Shown: piece by piece, positions 1 to 10,741 of the stretch
How positions within the stretch are numbered: position 1 is the first letter of the stretch
How the letters are laid out: each line of letters starts with the position of its first letter
NCBI GenBank assembly: GCA_963693085.1
Contig: OY856409.1
Coordinates: 299,254,558-299,318,557, forward strand
From: Alisma plantago-aquatica
Lineage: Eukaryota; Streptophyta; Magnoliopsida; Alismatales; Alismataceae
Reading direction: 5' to 3'
Length of the DNA stretch: 64,000 bases
Position numbers and translations under genes: made by a program
Notes under the pieces: generated by a model
The model's database searches: none
What the model was told of the DNA's origin: nothing
What the model saw: only the letters and a program-made list of their open reading frames with translations

Positions 1-199
1 ATATACTTGTACAAGCATTTACATTTGATCACAATCATAAAAATAAAGCGATTTTATCAAATTGTTCTTCCAACTCTTTGTTATCCACCACCTTATATGC
101 TTGTTCCTGAAATACAAAAATAGCATGTTAAAACCACAAGAATGAAATGTTTGTCATCATCGAAACAAAGGGATTATACTAGTGTCAATTTAGCCAACA
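1..199 (-). repeat. 3' LTR of element A (partial)
   Basis: The sequence matches 4795-4993 base for base without gaps, with about seven substitutions by eye. Its right edge reads CCAACA on the plus strand, the complement of the LTR start TGTTGG, and is followed immediately by the polypurine tract. The rest of the LTR is outside the window. Confidence 0.93.
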
Positions 200-213
200 A
201 TCTCCCCCTTTTT
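200..213 (-). other. Polypurine tract of element A
   Basis: On the minus strand this reads AAAAAGGGGGAGAT and abuts the 3' LTR. Element B has the same tract at the same place. It would prime plus-strand DNA synthesis. Confidence 0.85.
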
Positions 214-372
214 GAAGATGACAAACATTTCCTAAATATAAAATAAGGAAATATAAATCATATGAGTTTCATACCTGAAGTTTACCTTTTTGTAGCCATT
301 CTTGTTTTACAAGTGTGTGCCGGCCGAGATATTATGAAACTCATTTTATTTTATGTTTTTGATTTTATATTA

Positions 373-475
373 TTTCTCCCCCTTTGTCATTTCAAAAGGA
401 TATCCAAGATAATCATTTAGTATGACTTTTTATTTCTCCCCCTTAATTTGATAATTAGATGCTCCCCCTTAATAA
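373..475 (-). repeat. Additional polypurine-tract-like runs in the 3' region of element A
   Basis: Three further TCTCCCCC/CTCCCCC runs (minus strand AGGGGGAG) lie near 375, 434 and 462, with another near 909. Element B carries matching runs in its 3' region, so they are family features. They could be secondary plus-strand priming sites or merely low-complexity relics. Confidence 0.5.
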
Positions 476-551
476 GATATTCAGTTTTAAAAGAAAGGAA
501 TGCAAACTACTTATTGTCAAATTTAGCCACAATATATTTCTCAATCATTTG

Positions 552-728
552 CAAAGGATGTTAAGCCTTGAAATGATATGTGATTCTCTTAAGTTCATGG
601 CATATGTGTATTGATTTCTCATCCATTTTTCAAAGGATGTTAAGCCCTAAAAATGACTTGAGAATCCTTTAAGCTTATAGTAGAATACATGTATGTATCT
701 CTAACCAAATACACGGGATGTTAAGCCC
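552..728 (-). repeat. Degenerate tandem repeat with GGCTTAACATCC core in the 3' region of element A
   Basis: Three copies of a core that reads GGCTTAACATCCTTTG (or close) on the minus strand lie at 552-567, 631-646 and 715-728, spaced about 79-84 bp. Element B has three copies at 39086, 39160 and 39235. The surrounding sequence of each unit is also similar. It lies between the coding region and the polypurine tract. Confidence 0.7.
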
Positions 729-2124
729 AAATTTGTTTAGAGAGTGCCATTAAGAGCAAGATATATGTCATATTCATGAATATTGCAAATTTCTTTGTTT
801 TTCATAACCAAAACTACTTTTAAGGATACTAAGATCATAACAAGCTTCAAATTATGTTTACAAAGTATTGTAAGCTTCTTAATCTTATAATCAAGATAGT
901 TTGTGTGAGCTCCCCCTTAATCTTATAATCAATATTAGATCATAATAAGTTGACCTTTTATGCACATATTTTGAATCAAGATACTAAGATTAAGTGCAGT
1001 AAAATGATGTACAAATAAGCATTTTGTCAAGCTTATTTTAGGTCGACCTTGACTTAGACCATAGCGCCCCTTGGTCAAATTTAATTTCAACCAAGAGGCA
1101 AATTATGCAGATTTCATATTTGAACATTCATTTGTGAAGTATAATTTCTGCACGTAGATTAAATAAATAACAATTTGAGGCACTTTGAGTGATGTCTATT
1201 ATGAATGATGTCCCCTAATCTTTGCTATGGGTGCATGAGTATCAAGTCCTATTTCTTGTTCTCAGATTAATCATAAGATTTTTCAAGAAAAAAAAATATA
1301 TATATATATATATATATCCTTGAAATCAAGAATAATATTTCAAGTTCTTAAAGATACCAATTGAGAAATTTTTATCTTATGTGTTATGACATTTTGCTCT
1401 TGCAAGCATTGAAGTTCTTGTTCTAAGCAACGAATCATTTTTCTTGCCTATGTATCATCAAGAGTCATTCAAGTATTACATGGGATGACATAATCCATGC
1501 GCATAATAATCATTATCTATTATTGCCATAAAATTTAAATTTTGTGCAACATGGAATTTTCAATGATAGCATCATCTTTATATGATGAGAAAGCATATCC
1601 ATGATGTAATGATAAAACAATAGAAGCATATAATGATAATTCCATGAAATACAATGATTATGATCATTTAAACTAGATGCCATAACACATGATTTCTATA
1701 TGGATAGACCAGGAAATACTTTAGGAAAAACCATGTGAATAATGATAAAATAGTAATTTCTTTTGATTAGACTAATCATGATTTTCAGTTTTAAAGCATA
1801 AACCAAAGTAGTTTCATATAAGTTTTTTTTTAATTTTAAGACATTTTTTTTTAATTTATCATGCATAAGAAGCCTTTTTTTTTCAAACAATGAGTAAGGT
1901 TTGTTCAAGATCAGTCTTCTTATAGCACATTTGCAATATGTTTAGGGATTTCATATTCATAATGTTATATAATGCAAAAGATCAATATATCTTACAAAAA
2001 TTTGTCTTCCAAGGTTTTATTCTTGATTTCCATGTTAAATCAATTATTAATAACAAATTGATAGCAATTAGGTTGATTGGAATCAAGTTCAGCAGATTTA
2101 TTGCAGACCTGAGAATAGAAACCT

Positions 2125-2184
2125 GCTCGGTCGACCATTGCTCGACCGACAGTTCTTCTCGGTCGACAGTTTCTCGACCGAGAA
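2125..2184. repeat. Two CGGTCGA/TCGACCG palindromes inside element A
   Basis: Two imperfect inverted repeats, each CGGTCGAC, a loop of a few bases, then TCGACCGA, lie back to back between the gag gene and the 3' region. They are the same motif that forms arrays in the LTRs of this family. Confidence 0.8.
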
Positions 2185-2460
2185 AGGTTTTGTACTGTTT
2201 CAGAACTGTTTTAAGTAATTGTTTGAAAGTAAATCATGAATGGTTATCAATTCAATTAAGAAATTTGAAAACTTAGTTTAGTTGAGATAGAACATATGAA
2301 TATCAAAGGAACATTTTGATCAAATCCTAACTAATTATATCCAAATCTTTATGCTTTGAGGAACCTAATTAAAACAAATTTGTTAAGATGGGTTTTTACA
2401 GATTTATTGAAAATGTGTAGTCTCAAGTTTTTAATTACTTGAATCAATCTTATTATATTA

Positions 2461-2513
2461 AGTTGAGATAGACATATAGATATACAACCAGAGTCTTTGG
2501 TCATATCTCAACT
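2461..2513 (-). other. Stem-loop just downstream of the gag stop codon, element A
   Basis: AGTTGAGATA (2461-2470) pairs with TATCTCAACT (2504-2513), giving a 10-bp stem with a loop of about 33 bases, 14 bases beyond the gag stop. The same stem is found in the same position in element B (35900-35952). A partial further copy of the left arm is near 2281. Confidence 0.65.
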
Positions 2514-2526
2514 TAATCTTATTCAT

Positions 2527-3489
2527 TTAGTTTGGGGGTTTTGGAACCCATACTAACTCAACATCATTTTTCTTGTAAGGACATGAAAACGAATAATGTC
2601 CAAGACGCAAACAATAATGACAAAATTTAGAATCAACCTCATATCTCTTTCTATGATTTTGTTCTATGTTGTTCTTGGGTTCATATGTATTTGTACCTTT
2701 AGGTACATATGTAGATTGATGTGCTCGTGTTTTTCTCCAACTAGGATAAGATTTTCCTTTAGGCTTGTAACCTAGTCCTCTCCTTCCAATTTGATGGTGA
2801 GAATCATCCAATATTTTATCAAGGATTCCATTGTTGCTTAACCTACTAACTTCTTCTTGTAACTTAGCAATCTCATCCATTCTCTTCTTGATATCTAGTT
2901 TTGCTTGATCTAGATTAGATGATAAAGAATTCCTTTCTTTCACTATATTATCATAATCTAGATGTGTACACAAAACAGGTTGTTTTTTAAGTTCATTTAA
3001 CTTTGCAAGTAAATCAACCTTTTCTTGAGATAGAAGAACGTAATTTGCTTCTAGAGTAAAAATCTTCACATTACATTCACCTAGAGATGATTTCAAAGTA
3101 TGATTTTCAGAAATAATACTATCCTTTTCAAATCCAAGATCATTTAATTTAGCATACAAATTTTCATTTTCAGTTGTAAGATCAAGAATTTTAGAATGTA
3201 ACTCATTATTTTCTTTATTTGACTTCTTTAATTTCTTCTTACATTCAATGTATTTTTCATGCATTTCTTCAAGACTAGCAATTAGTTCTTCTTTAGATAA
3301 ATCTAAAAGGCTTACCTCTTCTTCTTCACTTGTTGTAGCAATAAGGCAATCTTTATGCTCGTCTTCCTTCTTTGATTTCCATGGGCAGCTGGGTGTTGTG
3401 TGGCTTGTTCCTAAGCACCAATTGCAACTTGTTGTAGGTTGGTCCAGCCTGCTCCTTTTCTTGCGGTTGTAAGCACCACCACCCTCCAT
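2527..3489 (-). CDS. Gag-like nucleocapsid protein of element A (CCHC, coiled coil, CCHC)
   Basis: The 320-codon frame is intact. A first zinc knuckle, CNWCLGTSHTTPSC (CX2CX4HX4C), lies at about residues 22-35, followed by an acidic stretch with EEEE. A long Lys/Glu/Leu/Asn-rich coiled coil spans about residues 60-215, and a GRRGLGYKPKG motif follows at about 240. A second knuckle, CHYCLRLGHYSFSC, lies near 290, and the tail WVPKPPN ends the frame. The order knuckle, acidic patch, coiled coil, GLGY motif, knuckle and WVPK tail matches the second half of Ty1/copia (SIRE/Tork-like) gag proteins. The N-terminal capsid part is missing. The ATG is only about 35 bp from the primer site, so nothing longer fits. 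I infer that the protein binds RNA and multimerises. The 295-aa homologue in element B supports expression under constraint. Confidence 0.85.
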   Translation of the reverse strand: MEGGGAYNRKKRSRLDQPTTSCNWCLGTSHTTPSCPWKSKKEDEHKDCLIATTSEEEEVSLLDLSKEELIASLEEMHEKYIECKKKLKKSNKENNELHSKILDLTTENENLYAKLNDLGFEKDSIISENHTLKSSLGECNVKIFTLEANYVLLSQEKVDLLAKLNELKKQPVLCTHLDYDNIVKERNSLSSNLDQAKLDIKKRMDEIAKLQEEVSRLSNNGILDKILDDSHHQIGRRGLGYKPKGKSYPSWRKTRAHQSTYVPKGTNTYEPKNNIEQNHRKRYEVDSKFCHYCLRLGHYSFSCPYKKNDVELVWVPKPPN

Positions 3490-3522
3490 TCTTCAAGACC
3501 TAGTTAGGGTTCCTTGAAGCCT

Positions 3523-3534
3523 GCTCTGATACCA
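3523..3534 (-). other. Primer binding site of element A (initiator tRNA-Met)
   Basis: The minus strand reads TGGTATCAGAGC, the classic complement of the 3' end of plant initiator tRNA-Met. It lies two bases inside the end of the 5' LTR. Confidence 0.95.
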
Positions 3535-4270
3535 TTTGTAAAACCACTAGAGGGGGGTGAATAGGGTTTTAAAGTTAATTTAACAATTATTTAACTCAAA
3601 CAACCAACCACAAAAACATTGGACAAGGGGACAAGGATTTAGAGTGGTTCCAACCTTAGCAAATACTAAGGAAGTCAGTCCACTACCCGGTTGCTTACCC
3701 AAACGGGATTTTGAAAGAATTAAATTTTATTACCTCGCAAGGACTTTACATAAAATTATAATTCTTTCACCAAACCCTTCGAACAGCCTTCACCTAGAAG
3801 TAATTGCACCAACCTTGAAGCAGCCTTCTTGAAGTAACTTCAAGCTCCCCCTTGAAGTAGCCTTCCTCTTGAAGTAGCTTCCCATTGCAATAGCCTTCTT
3901 GAAGTAGTTCGAAGTCCACCTTCTCCTCCGAGAAGAACCTTCTCCAATCTGCAGCCTCCAACCCTAGGAGTAGCAAGGAGAATACAAAGGATAAAAGGAA
4001 CAAGAAGGAAAAAGGAAATTATACTTAACCTTTGAAGCACAAGGCTTGATTTGCCTATATCAAGCGTGTAGATCTCCTAACCAATGTATATGGAAGTGTG
4101 ATTGCTGTGGATAGGAGATACTAGCCTATAGGACACGAAATTAGAGCAAGGAGAAGAATAGCCAATGCAAGTGTTGCTCAATTTCTCAAAACAGATTGAC
4201 AATTGCAAGCATAAGCTCAAGTGTATCACAAGTGTAGATTAGTGAGTTTAGGTGTCCTAAGGCATGTCCT

Positions 4271-4280
4271 ATTTATATAA
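4271..4280 (-). promoter_or_regulatory. TATA box of the element A LTR
   Basis: The minus strand reads TTATATAAAT followed by AGGACATGCC. The equivalent TATA box of element B (34218) is also followed by a conserved AGGACA. Transcription of the element would start shortly to the left. Confidence 0.7.
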
Positions 4281-4412
4281 ATGGCCTACAAGTGCTTAAG
4301 GACGTTCTAGACACTTTCTAGGGGGTTCTTAGTGCTCAACTAGCTGTTATGTGTCCATTAATTGCATTTGCAACAGCTAGTTAATTGACCCTAAAAAGTG
4401 CAGACAGAACTC

Positions 4413-4645
4413 TTCTCGGTCGAAGATTTGTCGACCGAGAGTCCTTCTCGGTCGAAGATTTGTCGACCGAGGGACTTCCTGGAGCAAGTGTTTACAACGT
4501 TCATTTCCAACTCCCAACCACCTTGTCTGCTGGGTCTAACGGCTAGTAGGGTCTATTCTCGATCGAAGATTTCGTCGACCGAGAGTTTCTCGGTCGAAGT
4601 TTTTGTCGACCGATATTTTCTCGATCGACGATTTGTCGACCGAGA
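4413..4645. promoter_or_regulatory. Array of five CGGTCGA/TCGACCG palindromes in the LTR U3 of element A
   Basis: Units lie at about 4413-4440, 4446-4472, 4557-4584, 4588-4615 and 4618-4645. Each has arms close to TCTCGGTCGA and TCGACCGAGA around a 5-8 base loop. Between units 2 and 3, at 4535-4545, the plus strand reads TCTAACGGCTA, an exact fit to the plant MSA consensus YCYAACGGYYA. The array is upstream of the TATA box in the sense of transcription. Confidence 0.8.
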
Positions 4646-4993
4646 ATATTACTGACTCAATATATTCATTTACTAAGTGTGTGTATCAATGTGCAATTGT
4701 GATACTATCTTGGGGAATGACCTATCTAAGTGTTGTGAGTGGATAGGGAAGATCTAAACGCTTGATTTACATGATATCTAATTACTTGTACATTATATAC
4801 TTGTACAAGTATTTACATTTGATTACAAGCATAAAAATAAAGCGATTTTATCAAATTGTTCTTCCAAGTCTTTGTTATCCACCACCTTATATGCTTGTTC
4901 CTGAAATACTCAAATAGCACGTTAAAACCACAAGAATGAAATGTTTGTCATCATCGAAACAAAGGGATTATACTAGTGTCAATTTAGCCAACA

Positions 4994-5611
4994 AAAGTGA
5001 GCAGACTTAGTGAGGCGATCAATGACAACCCACACATCATCGTAGCCTTTCCGAGTCTTGGGGAAACCAGTGACAAAGTCCATCGTGATCTTCTCCCATT
5101 TACATTCTAGAATTTCAAGCGGATGGAGGAGACCACCAGGTCGTTGATGTTCTATCTTAACTTGTTGAAATGTCAAACACTTTGACACAAACAGAGCTAT
5201 ATCCATCTTCATGTTCTTCCACCAGAAATTATGATGCAATTCCTTGTACATCTTGGTCGTGCCAGGGTGAATTGTGTACTTGGACCCATGGGCTTCACAG
5301 AGAATCTTCTTTCGCAGTTCGTCAACATCAGGAACCCACAATCTTTGTCGGAAACGGAGTGCACCATCAACTCCAATAGAGAAATCAGATTGTGGTTTCA
5401 GGGTTAAGGCTTTCATTCGTTCTAGCTCAGGATTCTCCAACTGGGAAGTAGTAATATCAGAAATCCAGCTTGGAGTGATTGACAGGCTAGCCATGTGAAC
5501 ACATAGCTTATCGTCAACTTCATCATTTGAAATTTCTGTCGGTTGCAGTCCCCTTCCAGAAATATACTCCATGTTCTTCCAAATGGAACAAGTTATAGCA
5601 GCACATGTCCC
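4994..5611 (-). pseudogene. Gypsy integrase, N-terminal half, truncated by insertion of element A
   Basis: An open frame carries the integrase zinc-binding region ([10 protein letters not shown], then [18 protein letters not shown]) and the start of the catalytic core. That start, [20 protein letters not shown], supplies the first Asp of the DDE triad. The frame reads TKSAHF and then runs into the LTR of element A. The second cysteine of the HHCC zinc site is replaced by Phe (CLTF instead of the usual CLTC), so the domain was already damaged or drifting. The rest of the core and any chromodomain must lie left of the window. Confidence 0.9.
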
Positions 5612-6018
5612 AGACTTCTTTTGACTCAAGGCATCAACGACTACGTTGGCTTTACCAGGATGATAAGTGATGGTAAAGTCATAGTCCTTGAGATACTCCA
5701 TCCATCTACGTTGTCTCAGGTTCAAGTCTTTTTGTGTCAGGAGGTACTTTAAGGTTTTATGATCAGAGAAGACCTCAAACTGAACCCCATAGATGTAATG
5801 TAGCTAGATCCTTAGAGCATGAACAATAGCTACAAGCTCTAAATCATGTGTAGGCCAGTTTTCTTCATTTAGCTTCAACTGGAGAGAGGCGTAGGCAATC
5901 ACCTTGCCTTCTTACATCAGAATGCATCCCAGTCCTTGCTTGGAGGCATCAATGTAAATGACGTAGGGTTTTCCTTCAACAGGTAGGGCAAGCACAGGAG
6001 TAGATGTCAGGCATTGCT
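5612..6018 (-). pseudogene. Gypsy RNase H domain
   Basis: The minus strand encodes a recognisable Ty3-type RNase H. YVIYIDASKQGLGCIL carries the first catalytic Asp, followed by [35 protein letters not shown] and [14 protein letters not shown], then [15 protein letters not shown]. At least two codons are stops in this reading (after GCILM and before LHYIYG). It continues directly into integrase. Confidence 0.88.
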
Positions 6019-6952
6019 TCATCTTTTGAAAACTGTCCTAACACTCTGGAGACCAAAAAAATTGACGTCATTTCGTGTCAGCTTTGTCATAGAAAGAGCG
6101 AGCTCTGAGTAGTTTTTGATAAACTTCCTGTAGTAACCTGCCAGACTGAGGAAACTATGGATTTCAGATGGATTCTTTGGAGCCTTCCACTTGGTCATAG
6201 ACTCCACCTTCGCAGGGTCAACAACAATGTGTCCTCCAGAAATGACGTGACCCAGAAACATAACTTCCTTAATCTAGAACTCACACTTGAAGAATTTAGC
6301 ATAAAGTTGATTTTCTCGCAGTGTATTGAGCGCTAGTCTCAAGTGCTCGTGATGTTTCCCTTCCGACTCAGAATACATCAAGACATCATCAATAAAAACC
6401 ACGATGAAACGATCAAGGTAGGGGCAAAAAACTCGATTCATCAGGTCCATGAAAGCAGCTGGGGCATTAGTCAGACCAAACGACATGACCAGGAATTCAT
6501 AATGCCCATATCTGGTTCTGAAAGCTATTTTTGGGATGTCTTCATCCTTCACTCACATTTGGTAGTAGCCACTCCGCAAGTCCATCTTTGAGAAGACAGT
6601 GGCGGACTTGAGTTGGTCGAAGAGATCGTCAATTCGAGGTAGTGGATAGCGATTCTTCACCGTGGCCTGATTAAGCATGCGATAATCCATGCACATCCGC
6701 ATAGATCCATCCTTCTTCTTTACGAATAGGACGGGGGCTCCCCCAAGGAGAAATGCTTGGGCGAATGAACTCCATATCGAGAAGTTCTTGAAGCTGCTTC
6801 TTTAACTCAGTAAGTTCAGCAGGTGCTAGACGGTAAGGCGCCTTCGAGATAGGCAAGGTCCCAGGTGCAAGCTCGATGGAGAATTCCACTTTGTGAGTAG
6901 GAGGCAACCCGGACAGTTCTTCAGGAAAGACATCAGGGAAGTCCTTCACCAC
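6019..6952 (-). pseudogene. Gypsy reverse transcriptase
   Basis: Segments in order are DFPDVFPEELSGLPP (pre-RT), [58 protein letters not shown], the catalytic box [11 protein letters not shown] (FIDD), and FLGHVISGGHIVVDPAKVE with the thumb/connection KWKAPKNPSEIHSFLSLAGY. A frameshift after SPWGSP and stops near 6553 and 6272 break the frame. The level of identity to the usual Del/Tekay consensus is still high. Confidence 0.92.
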
Positions 6953-7165
6953 CTCTATATGGTCGAGAGCAGGGGGCGTGGCATCAACAACTATGGAGGC
7001 AAGAAATGCCCTACACCCTTGCGAGATAAGTTTCTCAACTTTGATGGCTGAGATGACGAATTATTGTTCTTCTCTTTTCCTTCCTTTGACACACATCCTT
7101 CCTTCTGTAGGGTGCAACAAGCTAACCCTCAAATCCTCACAAAAAAGGAGTGCTTTGTACTTCTT

Positions 7166-7510
7166 TAGTCAATCCATACCCAGAATAATGTCAAAGACAG
7201 ACATATCGAGCAAGATGAAGTCAGAAGGAAACATCTTCCCCATGATGCACATGTCCATGGTAGGAAGCTTGAGATGAGATGAACATATACTACCATTAGG
7301 GGTTTTGACATCTAGCACATGGTCCATGAATTCGGACTCTAATTCTAGCATAGCAGAAAACTGAGTAGATATGAAAGTATTTGACGAGCCAGAATCAAAA
7401 AGTGCTTTAACAGGGTACAAATTAAGTTGTAGAGTACCTTCAATCACATTATTCCCATCATCAGCCTCTTTAGCATCAAGATCAAAGACCCTTCCATTGT
7501 GCCTCTCCAC
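7166..7510 (-). pseudogene. Gypsy aspartic protease (retropepsin)
   Basis: The frame encodes NVIEGTLQLNLYPVKALFDS with the catalytic DSG, then NTFISTQFSAML and FILLDMSVFDIILGMD. This is a complete retropepsin fold signature with flap-side VKTPNGS. The frame ends at a stop where the usual Trp follows GMD; reading on gives the normal LKKYKALL continuation. It is in the same frame as gag, separated by an Asn-rich linker. Confidence 0.88.
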
Positions 7511-7633
7511 ATGCGGACGACGTCCTTGTAGGTTATTGTTGCGGTTGTTGTTGTTCTGGTGATTGTTTTTGTGGTTGTTGTTGTTGTTCCTCGGGGGTGG
7601 ATTTTGTCATTGTTGCTATTGCTGGGAGGGAGC

Positions 7634-8520
7634 CTATCCTCGGTTGAACCTAGGACAGTTTTTCCTGATGTGATTGACTTGGCCACACTCATGACAGATA
7701 GGGGCAGACAGATCATGTATATGGTGTGGTGCATTGCTAGCTGGACATCTCCCAGGAGGATGAAATCGGGAGCAAGTGTTGCACCTATCATGCCCTTGTG
7801 GGCCACCATAGTTCTTCAGCTTGTTGTTGTTGTTGTTGTTCGAACCAGAAGCATGGAAGCCAGGGTACGCCTCCACGGCCAGAGCTTTATCTAGCATTTG
7901 CTGGAAGGTGAGCGAGAGCTGGGCCACCAGGTGACACCCTATGTTGTAGTTGAAACCCTCAAGGAAGACGGTCACCCTCCGCTCATCAACTATACCCACA
8001 TCATAACGTTCCAGCACCAGGAAACGTTGTTCATACTCAGAGACTGACATATTCCCTTGCCACATACTGTAGAACTCAGCCTCCTTCTTCTTCAGGTAGG
8101 CTGTGCAGATGTACTTTTCCCAGAATATCTGGAGGAACTCATCCCATGTCATAGCTGTTGTGTCTCGTGTGCGGGTTATCCCATTCCACCAGACCCTTGC
8201 CAGGCCATCCAGGTCATAAGATGCAAAGTGAACTTTAAGATGCGGGGGACACACCATGCCATCAAATGTGTGCTCCAGGGCTACCACCCAATCATCCGCC
8301 TTGTCCACCATGGTGTTCTCAGTTTCACCCTTGAAGTAGGGAGGCTGCATCTTGATGAAGTCATTCAGGGTTGGATACTTAGGCTTGTTGGCATGGGCAG
8401 TAGCTGTAGTAAGCTGCCCCACCAAGGTCGTGGAGAGTATCTATCTCAGCATTGCCAACTCTTTCTCAGGATTCAGAGGTGTCTCAGAAGATTCAGGGTT
8501 GGTGTCATCATTGTTTGAGA
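7634..8520 (-). pseudogene. Gypsy gag
   Basis: Retrotransposon gag domain, containing MQPPYFKGETENTMVDKADD, FASYDLDGLARVWWNGI, TWDEFLQIFWEKYI and MSVSEYEQRFLVLERYDV, followed by an Asn run and a CCHC knuckle CHECGQVNHIRKNC. A TAG at 8441-8443 interrupts the N-terminal region (upstream sequence reads NDDTNPESSETPLNPEKELA). Three more stops fall between the knuckle and the Asn-rich (AAC repeat) linker to protease at about 7530-7636. The gene is therefore a pseudogene, though the central 263 codons are open. Confidence 0.9.
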
Positions 8521-8787
8521 TTTCACTGAACAAGCTACCCTTCCTGAAAGACAAGTTTTTAGGGTAAGATTCCTAGGAGTATAAGATAGAAAAAGATAAG
8601 GATACTATTGCCTATAGGCATGCTATTTTTGGCATTCAGTATCAGATCAAGTCAGGCTGGGTCATATGAGCTCAGGAGTCCTCGTGACCAAGCTAGTGGG
8701 GCGGAGGAAAATATTGCCAGCCCCCAAGCTCTGACCCTTTCTAGACACCATCACTTTCAACATCACGCCCTAGTAGCTACCCTACAG

Positions 8788-8799
8788 GCTCTGATACCA
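8788..8799 (-). other. Primer binding site of the gypsy element (initiator tRNA-Met)
   Basis: The minus strand reads TGGTATCAGAGC, three bases from the inner edge of the 5' LTR. It fixes the LTR boundary at 8803. Confidence 0.93.
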
Positions 8800-9460
8800 T
8801 GCTGTAAGGAGGCGAGATCACCCCCTTACTTAAATTTAACAGAAAATACAATACATCCCTTAAATTATTAAAAACATTTTTATGGAAGGATGCATGGATA
8901 ATAAATCTATTTAAATAAGCATGGACCAAATACAACCATTGTCAATAGTAGCAGCGGAAGAAAGTAAGATGAGAAAAACTAAACTATTACATAGATTGTT
9001 CCAAAAGAAGAAGTAGATAAGAATCTAGGCTATTACAAAGCTCTTATTTCTAGAGTTCATAACATATATCTTTGAGCAAGGTCTTAGCAGCATCAACCTT
9101 GCCATGATATCAACTTCACTCCTACCCTGGGTTTCCTTGTGCTTGTTCTAGCCCTTGTCCTAGTTCTGGGTGGTTGGGGAGCACCCAGCAAGAAAAAGAT
9201 AGAAACGTATGTCTCACAACATGATAAAGTACAAGAAGAATATTAAGGGAATGGAAACATAAGATTTGCTATACTAAGAATGTTCAAGAGTATGAGGCAT
9301 ATAATTTAATTGGGATTTCTGCCAAGCATATAAGTCAAATATAGAACAAGCATGATTCATTATGACTAAGCTAAACTAATATAGGGTGAGGCGCCTACCA
9401 ACCTCAACCAGGAGAAGAGGGGAAATAACATCCCAAACCTCAAAAATATATATAAAGTGG

Positions 9461-9509
9461 CTGGGGGACTAAAACCCCAGTGCCTATGGCAGGGGGACTA
9501 AAACCCCAG
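9461..9509. repeat. Duplicated GGGG/CCCC hairpin in the gypsy LTR
   Basis: Two copies of a 20-bp palindrome-like unit, C(T/A)GGGGGACTAAAACCCCAG, start at 9461 and 9490. Each can fold with a GGGG/CCCC stem. They lie in the transcribed part of the LTR. Confidence 0.7.
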
Positions 9510-10732
9510 TGCCCTATGGGTGACTTGTACTCATGTACACTATATTAGTTAAATAGTCAAACTATCATTATCATGATTACAATTTACATTGGCAGAGAAA
9601 TAAAATAACAATGATTCAAGTGGGGCTCAATGACCCAAACATTTCCAAGAGATAACCATAAAAGATGTTCATACAGCAAGATTTCATATTGGATACTCAA
9701 ATGAATAGTTTAAGGGAAACATTTATATATCAAGATCTCAATCAAATCAACAAGGCAATTGGGGTCCCATGACCCATATTCATCAAGGAATAACAGTATA
9801 GCAAGACTATGCATCATAGTTACAAATTTTCATGTCCAAGTAGAAGATGGAGAATATTGTTAAAAGTATGCCTCATATGGGAAAACTAGGTTAAGCATGA
9901 TAGAAATCCCAAATGAGGCATTAGAATGCACATACCTATTCTATCCCTCTATATTATCCCTTATCCAATAAGATGTCAGGTCCAAACTCACTTTAACCTA
10001 GGTTCAAAGATTAATGCATGTATTCGGTAACTTAAAGGTACTTTAAGTGTAAAATGTCCACATTTATAACCCATGGGTTAACACTTTGAATTTTGGGTCT
10101 GGAAATATGACCAAATGATTCCTACTATTTTTCTACTCTAGAAAACATATTTTACTTTCAAAAACAAAGTTAAAACACTATTATTATCATTTTATAACAC
10201 TTTATGCATTTAAACTAGGGTTTGAATTAATTACCATACTTTGGAAGGAAACCAGGGTTCAAAACTTGGAAATTAAGATTCTAAATGTTTTTATCTTTCC
10301 AACGAGTATTTATTTGTATTTTTCCGATATTCGAGTGATTTTCTACGAATTAAACAAGATTGACCAATTAATTGCTAAATGGGTCAAAAAGCAAGGTTTC
10401 AGATGACGAATCTGCCCTTGGCGAGAGGATCAGGAAGGAAGGGCGCGCGAGGGCAAAATGGTGTGCAACTATGGCGCCGTGGGTGTAGCTAGGTAGTTTG
10501 GGCATTTTTGCATTTCTCCACAAAAATCGTTGTGCAGGTACTCGAAACGAAGAGAATCGAAAGACGAACTCACCAGACCAATAAATTTCGACGCACGAGC
10601 ACTCTAGCTCCAGGGAGAGGTGTCGTAAGTACAACCGGAAAAAACTCCACGTCGCCAGCTACACATGTGATATCGGATGAAATTGATGGTTTGTGCAAGT
10701 TTCTAAGGGGCCGAAGGATGTGTGTAGGTGGT

Positions 10733-10741
10733 CATATATAG
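10733..10741 (-). promoter_or_regulatory. Probable TATA box of the gypsy LTR
   Basis: The minus strand reads CTATATATG about 1.0 kb from the LTR start. That is a similar distance to the TATA boxes in the other gypsy-type LTRs of this window (about 0.88 kb in each). No experimental support; it is a positional argument. Confidence 0.55.

Larger units (their letters stand above)
214..2526 (-). other. Non-coding 3' internal region of element A
   Basis: No supported coding region is present, only short accidental ORFs. The region holds the repeats described separately, an (AT)n microsatellite at about 1288-1318, and a block near 1020-1110. That block contains a GGTCGACCTTGACT-type stretch and aligns to element B at 36300-36400. 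The stretch 745-985 is only about 240 bp, whereas element B has about 2.6 kb at the corresponding place. Confidence 0.7.
1..4993 (-). mobile_element. Non-autonomous gag-only LTR retrotransposon, element A (left end outside window)
   Basis: Read on the minus strand: 5' LTR (3537-4993), tRNA-Met primer site (3523-3534), a gag-like gene (2527-3489), a non-coding 3' region (214-2526), a polypurine tract and the start of the 3' LTR (1-199). The remaining 1.26 kb of 3' LTR lies left of the window. No protease, integrase, RT or RNase H is present, so the element must depend on enzymes supplied in trans. The organisation is that of terminal-repeat retrotransposons with a gag gene (TR-GAG). It interrupts the integrase of the gypsy element at 4994. 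The visible 199 bp of 3' LTR aligns without gaps to 4795-4993 with about 7 differences, so it is older than element B at 33.5 kb. Confidence 0.9.
3537..4993 (-). repeat. 5' LTR of element A (1457 bp)
   Basis: On the minus strand the LTR starts TGTTGG and ends TTTTACA (TG...CA ends). It aligns with the 1421-bp LTRs of element B, including the CT-rich end GTTTTA/CCCCCCTC and a block of CTTCAAG-type repeats (3800-3960). U3 holds the palindrome array at 4413-4645, and the TATA box is at 4271-4280. Confidence 0.92.

Noticed and set aside
7444..7894. Overlapping Thr-rich and Val-rich ORFs at 7444-7809 and 7559-7894
   Set aside because: They are frame shadows of the Asn-rich (AAC/GTT) linker between gag and protease of the gypsy element.
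8057..8518. Plus-strand ORF of 153 codons
   Set aside because: It is antisense to the well-supported gypsy gag and has no domain of its own.
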